Below are positions 1-7,329 of a stretch of DNA of 49,981 bases, in pieces. Made by a program: the position numbers and the translations under genes. Source of the stretch: Comamonadaceae bacterium (GTDB lineage Bacteria > Pseudomonadota > Gammaproteobacteria > Burkholderiales > Burkholderiaceae_C); assembly GCA_027484105.1 (NCBI GenBank), contig JAIXUG010000026.1, positions 1-49,981 of the forward strand, written 5' to 3'. The notes beneath the pieces were generated by a model that was given only the letters and a program-made list of their open reading frames with translations, did not search any database and had not been told where the DNA came from. How positions within the stretch are numbered: position 1 is the stretch's first letter; every line of letters begins with the position of its first letter.

Positions 1-369
1 CACACCGCCCTGGCCATCGTTCTGCGGGTAGCGCATGGCTTGTACCAATTGCGCCGCTTGCTCGGCCGTGTCGACCATGGGCACCAGGATGTTTTGCGCG
101 CCAAGGTCGAGGTATTGCTTGATGAGCGCCGTTTCGCCCAGAGGCACGCGGCACACCGGGTGGCTGGCAGGGTAGGCGGCCACGGTTTGCAGCTGGGCCT
201 GGATGCTGCGCAGGTCATTGGGCGCGTGTTCGCCGTCAATCACCAGCCAATCAAACCCAGCCAAGGCACAGATTTCGGCGGTGTAAGCGCTGGCCAGGCC
301 CATCCAGAGGCCGATTTGGGGCTGTTTATTTTGAAGGGCTTGTTTGAATAAGTTCACAGGGGTGTTCAT
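1..369 (-). CDS. hpaI: HpaI, 4-hydroxy-2-oxoheptanedioate aldolase (partial, C-terminus outside window)
   Basis: Class II aldolase of the HpcH/HpaI family. It splits 4-hydroxy-2-oxoheptane-1,7-dioate into pyruvate and succinate semialdehyde, the last step of the homoprotocatechuate meta-cleavage route, in the cytoplasm. The window holds the first 123 residues of roughly 265. Family signatures visible are [11 protein letters not shown] near residue 16, the [14 protein letters not shown] stretch around residue 40, and a [14 protein letters not shown] segment near residue 95; the His/Glu of the DGEH motif belong to the metal and substrate site. The ATG at 369 has a GAGGAA ribosome binding site about 7 bases upstream. 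It is the most distal hpa gene seen here, separated from hpaH by 152 bases that hold a large inverted repeat. The cut is the window edge, not a mutation. Confidence 0.93.
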   Translation of the reverse strand, partial: MNTPVNLFKQALQNKQPQIGLWMGLASAYTAEICALAGFDWLVIDGEHAPNDLRSIQAQLQTVAAYPASHPVCRVPLGETALIKQYLDLGAQNILVPMVDTAEQAAQLVQAMRYPQNDGQGGV

Positions 370-416
370 GGCGAAGTTCCTCGCGTTAACGGCCAAAAGG
401 CTCACAGGATGTTGGT

Positions 417-482
417 GCCGGGGTGGCGGCCCGGGCGATGTGGCAAAGCGAAGCGCCTCTGAGCCCGGGCGGCCACCCCGGC
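417..482. repeat. Long inverted repeat between hpaH and hpaI
   Basis: Two 20-base arms (417-436 and 463-482) are inverted copies with a single mismatched position (19 of 20 paired). They enclose a 26-base loop (437-462). The arms are almost pure G and C. The mRNA would form a very stable hairpin in the hpaH-hpaI intercistronic space. There is no T-run on either side, so it is not an intrinsic terminator. Its size suggests a REP-like extragenic palindrome or an RNA-processing/stability element; which one cannot be told from one copy. Confidence 0.85.
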
Positions 483-521
483 AGCAGCAGCCTCCCACTG
501 GCGCAAGACGAAGCCATGCGG

Positions 522-1343
522 TCAAACAAACCGGAACTCCAGCTTGCCCAGCGGCCCATAGTCCGCCTCAAACACGTCACCCACTTTGGCCACCGCCGGT
601 TTGGTGAACGAACCCGCCAAAACGATTTCCCCCGCCTGCAGGTGCTCGCCCCAGGGCGCCAACTTGTTGGCCAACCAGGCGATGCCCACAGCGGGGTGGC
701 CTTGCACACCCGCCGCCAGACCGGTTTCTTCGACCACGCCGTTTTGCCGCAGCACCGCACCGCACCAGGGCAGGTCGGTGGTCAGCGGATCGACCCGCTT
801 GGCACCCAGCACGATGCCTGCATTGGCGGCGTTGTCGCTGATGGTGTCGTACACCTTGCGCATGACTTTGGTGTGGCGGTCGAACTGCTCGATGCGCGAG
901 TCGATGATCTCAATCGCAGGGGTCACGTACTCGGTCGCTTCCAGCACCTGCTGCACCGTCACGTTGGGGCCGCGCAGTTCTTTTTTGAGGATGAAGGCCA
1001 GCTCCACCTCGACCCGCGGCGCGATGAAATCGGTGAAGGGAATGTCCAGCACCTGCCCTGGCGTGCAGGTGTAGCGCATGTCATCCAGCAAAGTGCCGTA
1101 ATCGGGCTCGTCGATCTGGCTGGACACTTGCATGGCTCGGCTGGTGAGGCCAATTTTGTGGCCGATCAGGGTGCGCCCTTCGGCGAACTTGAGCTGCATC
1201 CAGGCGCGGTTGATGCGGTAACCGTCTTCGATCGTCATGCCCGGGTAGCGCTTGGAAAAGTGCTCGATCTGCACGCGGGATTTTTCGGACTGGTTGAGCT
1301 CGTGCGCGAGCTGCTGGATCTGGTCTTCAGTGAACACGGACAT
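522..1343 (-). CDS. hpaH: HpaH, 2-oxo-hept-4-ene-1,7-dioate hydratase
   Basis: Hydratase of the MhpD/HpaH branch of the fumarylacetoacetate hydrolase fold. It adds water to 2-oxo-hept-4-ene-1,7-dioate to give the substrate of HpaI. The 273-residue length is normal (about 267 in enterobacteria). Visible signatures are GHKIGLTS (residues 61-68), the acidic pair in RVEVELAF (Glu112 and Glu114) and Glu145 in [10 protein letters not shown], which fit the divalent-metal site of the family. The N-terminal half is helical and charged, as usual. It follows hpaF with a 3-base gap and is therefore translated from the same operon mRNA. The start ATG at 1343 gives the expected N-terminus. Confidence 0.95.
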   Translation of the reverse strand: MSVFTEDQIQQLAHELNQSEKSRVQIEHFSKRYPGMTIEDGYRINRAWMQLKFAEGRTLIGHKIGLTSRAMQVSSQIDEPDYGTLLDDMRYTCTPGQVLDIPFTDFIAPRVEVELAFILKKELRGPNVTVQQVLEATEYVTPAIEIIDSRIEQFDRHTKVMRKVYDTISDNAANAGIVLGAKRVDPLTTDLPWCGAVLRQNGVVEETGLAAGVQGHPAVGIAWLANKLAPWGEHLQAGEIVLAGSFTKPAVAKVGDVFEADYGPLGKLEFRFV

Positions 1344-1346
1344 GGC

Positions 1347-1778
1347 TCAAACCTTATTGAACAAGGGATGCAAGTTGCTGAGCTTGGCGTCAAACACCTC
1401 GGGCCCGACGTCGATCTGCAGCGTGATACCGATATGCCGCTGGGCCATGACGGGCGCGAAAAAGGTCTTGACCACTTCGAGCAGGGTTTGCCCAATGCGT
1501 TGCTGCGTGGCCTCGCTGCGGCCCCGCCCCATGCGCACGTTCAGGTAAACAAAGGCGTAGTCGCCTGTGCCACCGGCCTCGCGTCCTGCTTCGCCACCAT
1601 CGGCCACCGCGTAATGCGGCGCGGGGTAGGCCAGCACACGGGTGCCGCCTGTCGGAAAAACCTGTTGGCCTTCCTCGTCCTTGACGGTCAGCATGGCATC
1701 CGCCATTTGCCGGCACAGCACGGTCATGCTGACCTCATGATCCAGTTGGCCGGTGTAGAGGATGACGAGGTGGGGCAT
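1347..1778 (-). CDS. hpaF: HpaF, 5-carboxymethyl-2-hydroxymuconate delta-isomerase
   Basis: Small tautomerase-superfamily isomerase that moves the double bond of 5-carboxymethyl-2-hydroxymuconate to yield the 2-oxo form used by the HpaG decarboxylase. The mature protein would begin with the catalytic proline, because the sequence starts MPHLVILYTGQLD and the Met is removable before Pro. It has 143 residues, slightly longer than the roughly 126 of the enterobacterial enzyme. The extra length is mainly a Gly/Glu-rich loop around residues 58-72. The C-terminal FDAKLSNLHPLF is typical of the family. It lies between hpaD and hpaH in the operon, 12 bases after hpaD. Confidence 0.92.
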   Translation of the reverse strand: MPHLVILYTGQLDHEVSMTVLCRQMADAMLTVKDEEGQQVFPTGGTRVLAYPAPHYAVADGGEAGREAGGTGDYAFVYLNVRMGRGRSEATQQRIGQTLLEVVKTFFAPVMAQRHIGITLQIDVGPEVFDAKLSNLHPLFNKV

Positions 1779-1790
1779 GTGTCAATCTCC

Positions 1791-2717
1791 TCAAAGTCTG
1801 GTGCTGACAGCGGTATAGCCTGCGGCGCTGCTGGCCACGGCTGCGGGAATGTGCTGACCACTTTGCGGCGTCACCTCAAAAATCGCGTTGAGCTGGCCCG
1901 TGCCACTGGCGCCGAAATACGGTGTGACCATGTCCACTGCGCCGTCATAGCCCGACCAACCCAGGGCGCCCATCAGCATGGCGGTGTCGTGCATGAAGCC
2001 TTCGCCATGGCCTTTGCTGGCGTATTCGGGCAGCATCTCGCAAAAGGCTTTCCATTCGCGGTTGGCCCACATCTGCAGCACCTGCTTGTCGAGTTGCTCC
2101 AGAAACGGGCTCCAGATCTTGTGGGCAAATTCGGGAGCCAAGCCGTTTTGCGCAAAGCGGTGACTCAAGCTGCCGCTGGCCAAAAACGCCACATTGCCGT
2201 CGTAGTGTTTTTCGACCGCCTCGCGCATGGCCCAACCCAAGCGGGCGCTGTCGGCCAAATAGTGAGAAGTGCACAGGGCTGAAACCGAGACTACCTGGAA
2301 GTGCTGGTCTTCGTTCATGTAACGCAACGGCACCAGCGTGCCGTATTCGGGCTGCAAGGTGGTGGCGTCGTGGGCCAAGGTTTCCACCCCGAATTCGTTG
2401 GCCACTTGGGCCAGCAAGTGCCCGAGCGCCGGGTTGCCCGGCGACTCAAAGGCCATGTTGCTGATGAAATGCGGCAACTCGTTGCTGGTGTAAACGCCCT
2501 TGAAGTGCGGGCCGCAGTTGATGTGGTAACTGGCATTCACCAGCCAATGCGTGTCGAACACCACCAGCGTGTCCACCCCCAAAGCACGGCAACGGCGGCT
2601 GATTTCCTTGTGGCCATCGATGGCGCTTTGGCGTGTGCCAAAACGCGGACCGGGAATCTCGCTCAGGTACATGCTGGGCACGTGGGTGATTTTGGCGGCC
2701 AATGCGAGCTTACCCAT
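1791..2717 (-). CDS. hpaD: HpaD, 3,4-dihydroxyphenylacetate 2,3-dioxygenase
   Basis: Extradiol ring-cleavage dioxygenase of the LigB (type III) family, which opens homoprotocatechuate with O2 to 5-carboxymethyl-2-hydroxymuconate semialdehyde using active-site Fe(II). The N-terminus MGKLALAAKITHVPS is almost identical to the enterobacterial enzyme as I recall it. His12, His57 (in FDTHWL) and the SGSLSHR motif with His186 are candidate metal and acid-base residues. The protein has 308 residues. I chose the ATG at 2717 over a GTG at 2726: AGGAGT lies about 7 bases before this ATG, but directly against the GTG, and homologues begin MGK. It sits between hpaE and hpaF. Confidence 0.95.
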   Translation of the reverse strand: MGKLALAAKITHVPSMYLSEIPGPRFGTRQSAIDGHKEISRRCRALGVDTLVVFDTHWLVNASYHINCGPHFKGVYTSNELPHFISNMAFESPGNPALGHLLAQVANEFGVETLAHDATTLQPEYGTLVPLRYMNEDQHFQVVSVSALCTSHYLADSARLGWAMREAVEKHYDGNVAFLASGSLSHRFAQNGLAPEFAHKIWSPFLEQLDKQVLQMWANREWKAFCEMLPEYASKGHGEGFMHDTAMLMGALGWSGYDGAVDMVTPYFGASGTGQLNAIFEVTPQSGQHIPAAVASSAAGYTAVSTRL

Positions 2718-2753
2718 GGTGAGCACTCCTAGAGTTGTCGAGTTGCCACATGC

Positions 2754-4223
2754 TCAAACGCCCCAATGCGGAATGTGGTGACCGCCCAGCGACACCGCGA
2801 CGTTTTTGGGTTCGCAGAACACTTCGTAGCTCCAGGTGCCGCCTTCGCGGCCGGTGCCGCTGGCCTTGGTGCCGCCAAAGGGTTGGCGCAGGTCGCGCAC
2901 GTTCTGGCTGTTCACAAAGCACATGCCCGCCTCCACCGCGGCGGCCACGCGGTGCGCCTTGCCCAGGTTCTCGGTCCAGACGTAGCTGCTCAAGCCGTAT
3001 TCGATGTCGTTGGCCTTTTCGATGGCGTCGGCCTCGTCCTTGAAGGGGATCAGGCAAGCCACGGGGCCAAATATTTCTTCTTGCGCGATGCGCATGCGGT
3101 TGTCCACATCGGCAAACACGGTGGGCCAGACAAAGTTGCCGTTTTTGACATGCGCGGGCAAGTCGGCGGCGTAGCCGGGTTGATCGAGTCCACCGCAGAG
3201 CATCGTCGCGCCCTCCTTGGGGCCGAGTTCGATGTAGCTGCGCACCTTGGCCAGGTGGGCTTTGCTGATCATCGGGCCGACGATGGTTTTTTCATCGAGC
3301 GGGTCGCCCACGGTGATGCGTTTGGCGCGCTCGGCAATCCTGGCGGCAAAGTCGGCGTAGATGCTTTGCTGCACCAGGATGCGGCTGCCTGCGGTGCAAC
3401 GCTCGCCGTTGTTGCTGAAGATCATGAAGATGGCCGCATCCAAAGCGCGGTCCAGGTCGGCGTCTTCAAAGATCACGAAGGGGCTCTTGCCGCCGAGTTC
3501 CATGCTGAACTTTTTGAGGCCTGCGCTTTGCACGATGCGGTTGCCGGTGACGGTGGAGCCGGTGAAGCTGATGGCGCGCACATCGCGGTGCGAGACCAGG
3601 GGCTCACCCGCCTCTTTGCCGTAGCCGTGCACGATGTTGAGCACGCCAGCGGGCACACCGGCTTCCAGCGCCAGCTCACCCAAACGGGCGGCCGTCAGGG
3701 GTGAGAGTTCGCTCATCTTGAGCACGGCGGTGTTGCCAAAGGCGAGACACGGCGCGACCTTCCAGGTGGCGGTCATGAAAGGCACGTTCCAGGGGCTGAT
3801 CAGCGCGCACACGCCCACCGGGTGGAACAGCGTGTAGTTCAGGTGCGTGGGCGTGGGGTAGGTGTGGCCGTCCACGCGGGTGCACATCTCGGCAAAGTAA
3901 TGGAAGTTGTCGGCCGCGCGCGGCACCAACTGTTTGCCAGTCTGGCTGATGGTCTGGCCGCAGTCTTTCGTCTCGGTCTCTGAGATTTCAGGGACGTGCT
4001 TGGTGATCAGGTCCCCCAACTTGCGCATGACCCGGGCGCGCTCGGTGGCGGGTGTGGCAGCCCACTTGGGGAAGGCGGCTTTGGCGGCAGCGACAGCGGC
4101 ATTCACCTCTGCGCCGCCGCCCGAGGCGACTTCGGCCAGCACTTCTTGGGTGGCGGGGTTGACGGTTTCAAAGTAGTCGCGGCCCGCGACGCTTTGGCCA
4201 TGGATCAGGTGGTCGATTTTCAT
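2754..4223 (-). CDS. hpaE: HpaE, 5-carboxymethyl-2-hydroxymuconate semialdehyde dehydrogenase
   Basis: NAD-dependent aldehyde dehydrogenase that oxidises the ring-cleavage semialdehyde to 5-carboxymethyl-2-hydroxymuconate. The 489 residues are the family's normal length. ALDH signatures are in order: SPWNVPF (residues 143-149) for NAD binding, the SFTGSTVTG Rossmann segment (219-227), general-base Glu242 in MELGGKSP, and nucleophile Cys276 in NNGERCTAGSR. The C-terminal PFGGTKASGTGREGG is the oligomerisation/substrate segment. The start ATG overlaps the hpaG2 stop by 4 bases (ATGA), so translation is coupled. The specific assignment rests on its position among hpa genes plus overall similarity to HpaE/HpcC. 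Confidence 0.95.
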   Translation of the reverse strand: MKIDHLIHGQSVAGRDYFETVNPATQEVLAEVASGGGAEVNAAVAAAKAAFPKWAATPATERARVMRKLGDLITKHVPEISETETKDCGQTISQTGKQLVPRAADNFHYFAEMCTRVDGHTYPTPTHLNYTLFHPVGVCALISPWNVPFMTATWKVAPCLAFGNTAVLKMSELSPLTAARLGELALEAGVPAGVLNIVHGYGKEAGEPLVSHRDVRAISFTGSTVTGNRIVQSAGLKKFSMELGGKSPFVIFEDADLDRALDAAIFMIFSNNGERCTAGSRILVQQSIYADFAARIAERAKRITVGDPLDEKTIVGPMISKAHLAKVRSYIELGPKEGATMLCGGLDQPGYAADLPAHVKNGNFVWPTVFADVDNRMRIAQEEIFGPVACLIPFKDEADAIEKANDIEYGLSSYVWTENLGKAHRVAAAVEAGMCFVNSQNVRDLRQPFGGTKASGTGREGGTWSYEVFCEPKNVAVSLGGHHIPHWGV

Positions 4224-4990
4224 GGGTTGGCTTTCACAAGGGTATTGGTCAGCGCCCCAATGCCTTCGATCTCGGTGACCACCACATCGCCCGGGTTGAC
4301 GTTCACGATGCCGTCGGGCGTGCCGGTCAAGATCAGGTCGCCGGGGTTGAGCGTCATGAAGCTGCTGAAGTATTCGATCAGGGTGGGCACATCGAACACC
4401 ATGTCAGAGGTGTTGCCGCTTTGCGTGACTTGGCCGTTGACGGTGGTTTGCAATTTCAGCGCCATCGGATTGGGCATGTCTGCTGCATCCACCAACCAGG
4501 GGCCAATCGGGGTGCAGGTGTCGCGGTTTTTCACGCGCAGATTGGGGCGGTACCAGTTTTCCAGGTAGTCGCGGATGGCGTAGTCGTTGGCCACGGTGTA
4601 GCCGTCCACAAAGTCGTAAGCGTCGGCTTTTTTCACGCGGCGGGCGGTGCGGCCCATGACCACCGCCAGCTCACACTCGTAGTGCATGTACTTCACATCA
4701 GCGGGGCGCTTGGTGAAAGCCTTGTGGCCGATCAGCGAGGCTTCGCCCTTCATGAAGGCCAGCGGCTCTTCGGGGGCCTTGAAGGCGAGTTCTTTGGCGT
4801 GGTCGGCGTAGTTCAGGCCCAATGCAATCACGGTGCGCGGCTGCGGCACGGGGACCAATGGCGGCAGCCAGACCACCTCGTCAAAGCCGACGCGCCGCCC
4901 CTTGTGCGGGCCTTGGGTGATGAGCAATTGGCCGTCCGACTCCACCGCTTGCTGGATGGCGCCCGACCAGGCGATGCGGGCGTGCTTCAT
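4220..4990 (-). CDS. hpaG2: HpaG2, 5-oxopent-3-ene-1,2,5-tricarboxylate decarboxylase / isomerase subunit
   Basis: Fumarylacetoacetate hydrolase-fold protein equivalent to the C-terminal half of enterobacterial HpaG (HpcE). That enzyme decarboxylates 5-oxopent-3-ene-1,2,5-tricarboxylate and isomerises the product. The 256 residues contain the core signatures GLNYADHA (58-65), YECELAVVMG with metal ligands Glu105 and Glu107, Asp136 in VANDYAIRD, GPWLV, and LILTGTPDGI near the C-terminus. The complete Glu/Glu/Asp metal set suggests this half is the metal-binding subunit. Stop and start overlaps of 4 bases join it to hpaE downstream and hpaG1 upstream, so the two halves of HpaG should be made in equal amounts. 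Confidence 0.92.
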   Translation of the reverse strand: MKHARIAWSGAIQQAVESDGQLLITQGPHKGRRVGFDEVVWLPPLVPVPQPRTVIALGLNYADHAKELAFKAPEEPLAFMKGEASLIGHKAFTKRPADVKYMHYECELAVVMGRTARRVKKADAYDFVDGYTVANDYAIRDYLENWYRPNLRVKNRDTCTPIGPWLVDAADMPNPMALKLQTTVNGQVTQSGNTSDMVFDVPTLIEYFSSFMTLNPGDLILTGTPDGIVNVNPGDVVVTEIEGIGALTNTLVKANP

Positions 4991-5640
4991 GCGGCACCTC
5001 CGACGGTCACATTGACGGGGTCAAAACCCGGCGCAGAAATCTCCACCCGATCCCCGGCTTTGGCACGTGGACGCGAACCATCGGCCAGACAATCCGTGCC
5101 CACCATCAGCACATCGCCGGCTTGCAGCGTCATGAATTCGCCCACATCGGCGAGCAAGGTGGGCAAGTCGCGAACCAACTCACGCAAATCCACGGTTTGC
5201 ACCCGCTCGCCATTGCGACGCACCACGATCTGCAGCGCGGCCCAGTCCGCCACTTGGCCCTGTGTGAACTGTTGCGGCAAGGCCAAAAAGCCATCGCGGC
5301 AGCGGAACTTGACCGGCGGGCGGTAGTAGCTCGCGTGCGGCACCGACCAGTCGCACAGCAGCACGGCACCCGCCACCAGACCGTCGTCTCCGATGACCAG
5401 GCCCAGCGTGGCACCGATGTCAACTTCGCTCACGCCGTCTTGCAGCAGCAGGGTTTGCCCAACGGGGCTGAAGGTGTTGGCGCTTTTCACATAGAGAATG
5501 GGCGCTTGGGGCGCGGCCTTGTGCGGGTCCTGCGTCATGCGCGGGGACCACAGGTTCCACTCGCGGCGAAAGTTGAGCAAAGTGCCATAGACCGTGCCCT
5601 GGGGTTGCCAGTGCAGGTGGGGCGTTGGCGTGGTTTGCAT
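4987..5640 (-). CDS. hpaG1: HpaG1, N-terminal-half subunit of the HpaG decarboxylase/isomerase
   Basis: Fumarylacetoacetate hydrolase-fold protein of 217 residues corresponding to the N-terminal half of fused HpaG. Typical segments are GTVYGTLLNFR (residues 15-25), APILYVKSANTFSP (46-59), VDIGATLGLVIG and CDWSVPHASYYRPP, plus a C-terminal GDVLMVGT. The Glu-x-Glu metal pair seen in HpaG2 is not apparent at the equivalent position (the stretch reads DIGATLG). This half may have lost full metal binding and act mainly as partner or in the isomerase step; that is my inference. The ATG at 5640 lies 3 bases after the hpaR stop, and its end overlaps hpaG2 by 4 bases. Confidence 0.88.
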   Translation of the reverse strand: MQTTPTPHLHWQPQGTVYGTLLNFRREWNLWSPRMTQDPHKAAPQAPILYVKSANTFSPVGQTLLLQDGVSEVDIGATLGLVIGDDGLVAGAVLLCDWSVPHASYYRPPVKFRCRDGFLALPQQFTQGQVADWAALQIVVRRNGERVQTVDLRELVRDLPTLLADVGEFMTLQAGDVLMVGTDCLADGSRPRAKAGDRVEISAPGFDPVNVTVGGAA

Positions 5641-5643
5641 GCC

Positions 5644-6123
5644 TTATTCCTCAAGGGTTGGGGGATCGTGCGCATCGGACACTTCCAATTCGATCACCTG
5701 GTCGAGCAAGTCGTACAAGGCCGTGAGCCGTGCTTTGCCCAATTGCTGCTCCATCCAGCTGTAATGCGCTTCAATGGTTTGCGACAAGGCCTGTACCTTG
5801 GCCAGGCCCGCTGCCGTCGCGCGCACCACCGTGCGGCGGGCGTCTTGCGGGCAGCGCTGACGCTCGATCAGGCCGTCCCGCTCCATGCGGGTCAACACGC
5901 CGGAAAGGCTGGGGCCCAGCAAATAAGCCTCATTCGCCACACGACCGGTTTCGATGCCACCGGGCTCGTCCGCATGCTCCCCCAACACACGCAACACACG
6001 CCACTGTTGGTCCGACAAGCCATGCTCGCGCAGGCTGGGGCGGGTGTGCAGCATCACCGCCTCACGGGCTTCGAGCAAAAGCCGGGGCAGGTTGCGGTGG
6101 GCAAAAGAAGGCTTGGCGGACAT
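5644..6123 (-). CDS. hpaR: HpaR, MarR-family regulator of the homoprotocatechuate operon
   Basis: MarR-family winged-helix repressor of 159 residues. The N-terminal helix carries RNLPRLLLEAREAVM, the helix-turn-helix region is around residues 38-80 (SDQQWRVLRVLGEH followed by LLGPSLSGVLTRMERDGLI), and the wing holds the DARRTVVRAT segment (about 94-103). Such regulators release DNA on binding the aromatic substrate, here probably homoprotocatechuate or 4-hydroxyphenylacetate. It is the first gene of the operon, unlike the separate arrangement I know from enterobacteria. A perfect 16-bp palindrome overlaps its own start and the -10 element, so autorepression of the whole operon is likely. No Shine-Dalgarno sequence precedes the ATG at 6123; the mRNA is probably nearly leaderless. 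Confidence 0.92.
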   Translation of the reverse strand: MSAKPSFAHRNLPRLLLEAREAVMLHTRPSLREHGLSDQQWRVLRVLGEHADEPGGIETGRVANEAYLLGPSLSGVLTRMERDGLIERQRCPQDARRTVVRATAAGLAKVQALSQTIEAHYSWMEQQLGKARLTALYDLLDQVIELEVSDAHDPPTLEE

Positions 6124-6145
6124 TTATTTAACATGTTAAATGAAT
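6122..6145. promoter_or_regulatory. Probable HpaR operator
   Basis: The core ATTTAACATGTTAAAT (6126-6141) is a perfect 16-bp palindrome. Pairing continues to a 24-bp symmetric site with one mismatched pair (6125/6142). AT-rich dyads of this size are typical MarR-family targets. It covers the -10 element of the hpa promoter and the hpaR start codon, so a bound dimer would block RNA polymerase. Assignment to HpaR is by position and symmetry only. Confidence 0.75.
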
Positions 6146-6161
6146 GGGCTGTCCTTGGCAA
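6133..6161 (-). promoter_or_regulatory. Sigma-70 promoter of the hpa operon
   Basis: On the minus strand TTGCCA (6156-6161, 5 of 6 consensus) is followed after exactly 17 bases by TAACAT (6133-6138, 4 of 6). Transcription would begin near 6125-6127, only 2-4 bases before the hpaR ATG at 6123. The -10 lies inside the proposed HpaR operator. Confidence 0.65.
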
Positions 6162-6251
6162 CCGGGTTTGTGCGCTCCTTGTCCTCTGCAATCATCGCCA
6201 GGGTCTTTGGGCTTTCACCTAAGATGAACCCTCCCCATATCTGTTTGCCCC

Positions 6252-7301
6252 ATGTCTGCACTCGATTTGTTCCAACAGCTGGCCGCACCCGTCATTCAAG
6301 CCCCCATGGCAGGCTCGCAAAACCACCGCTTGACTTTGGCCGTGTGTGCCGCTGGAGGGTTGGGCTCTCTGCCCGCGGCCATGTTGGGCCCGGAAGCTCT
6401 GCAGGCCGAATTGCACGCCCTGCAAGCGGCCACCGCAGCCCCTTACAACGTCAATTTTTTTTGCCACACCCCACCCGAAGTCGATGCCGTGCGTCAGGCC
6501 GAATGGCATGCGGCACTGGCCCCGTATTACCGCGAGTTCGGCCTCGACCCGGCCAACATCCCCTCAGGCCCTGGACGCGTGCCTTTCAGCCATGACAGCG
6601 CCGATGTCCTCGAAGCTTTTCGTCCTGCCGTGGTGAGTTTTCACTTTGGTCTGCCTGCGCCCGACTTGCTGGCGCGCGTCAAAGGATGGGGCAGTCTGGT
6701 GCTGTCTTCGGCCACCACCGTGGCTGAAGCGCAGTGGCTGCAGGCGCATGGCGTGGATGCCATCATTGCCCAAGGCCTGGAGGCCGGTGGCCACCGGGGC
6801 ATGTTCCTGACGGACGACCTGAGCACACAGATCGGCACCTTCGCCCTGCTGCCGCAAATCGTTCAGGCTGTGCACGTGCCGGTGATTGCAGCTGGAGGCA
6901 TTGCCACCCCGGCCGGCTTGACGGCTGCCAAGGCACTCGGGGCAGCGGCAGTGCAAATCGGCACCGCTTACCTGTGCAGCCACGAAGCCACCACCAGCGC
7001 GCTGCACCGCGCCGCCCTGCTGTCTCCGGCCGCCCAACACACAGCGCTGACCAATGTGTTCAGCGGTCGCCCGGCGCGTGGCATGGTCAACCGCCTGATG
7101 CGCGAGTTGGGACCGCTGTGCCCCCAAGCACCCGCGTTCCCGTTGGCCACAGCGGGCATCGCCCCCTTGCGTGCGGCGGCAGAGGGCCAAGGCTGCGCTG
7201 ACTTTTCGCCCTTGTGGGCAGGCCAAAACGCCAATGGCTGCCGCACGGCTGCGGCAGCCGACATCACCCGCGGATTTGTGCACGCCTGGCTCGCGGCCTG
7301 A
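6252..7301 (+). CDS. Nitronate monooxygenase / 2-nitropropane dioxygenase-like flavoprotein
   Basis: FMN-dependent TIM-barrel protein of the nitronate monooxygenase family, which oxidises alkyl nitronates to carbonyl compounds and nitrite. It has 349 residues. Features seen are the N-terminal APVIQAPMAG (residues 12-21), a YNVNFF strand near 65-70, the AQGLEAGGHRG motif with catalytic His181 expected for class I enzymes, phosphate-binding AAGGIATPAG near 213-222, and GTAYLCS further on. It is transcribed away from hpaR and the two start regions share about 130 bases, so both promoters are close. The cellular substrate is unknown. It is followed by radA after 28 bases and may be cotranscribed with it. 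Confidence 0.87.
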   Translation: MSALDLFQQLAAPVIQAPMAGSQNHRLTLAVCAAGGLGSLPAAMLGPEALQAELHALQAATAAPYNVNFFCHTPPEVDAVRQAEWHAALAPYYREFGLDPANIPSGPGRVPFSHDSADVLEAFRPAVVSFHFGLPAPDLLARVKGWGSLVLSSATTVAEAQWLQAHGVDAIIAQGLEAGGHRGMFLTDDLSTQIGTFALLPQIVQAVHVPVIAAGGIATPAGLTAAKALGAAAVQIGTAYLCSHEATTSALHRAALLSPAAQHTALTNVFSGRPARGMVNRLMRELGPLCPQAPAFPLATAGIAPLRAAAEGQGCADFSPLWAGQNANGCRTAAAADITRGFVHAWLAA

Positions 7302-7329
7302 GCCTTCGCCTCAGGCACACTTGCGGCTT

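Noticed and set aside
423..2282. A 619-codon open frame on the plus strand
   Set aside because: It lies entirely opposite hpaH, hpaF and hpaD, whose products are clearly recognisable. It is the mirror of GC-rich codons and shows no protein family.
2718..2726. GTG start for hpaD at 2726
   Set aside because: The ribosome binding site AGGAGT directly touches it, and homologues begin at the ATG at 2717.
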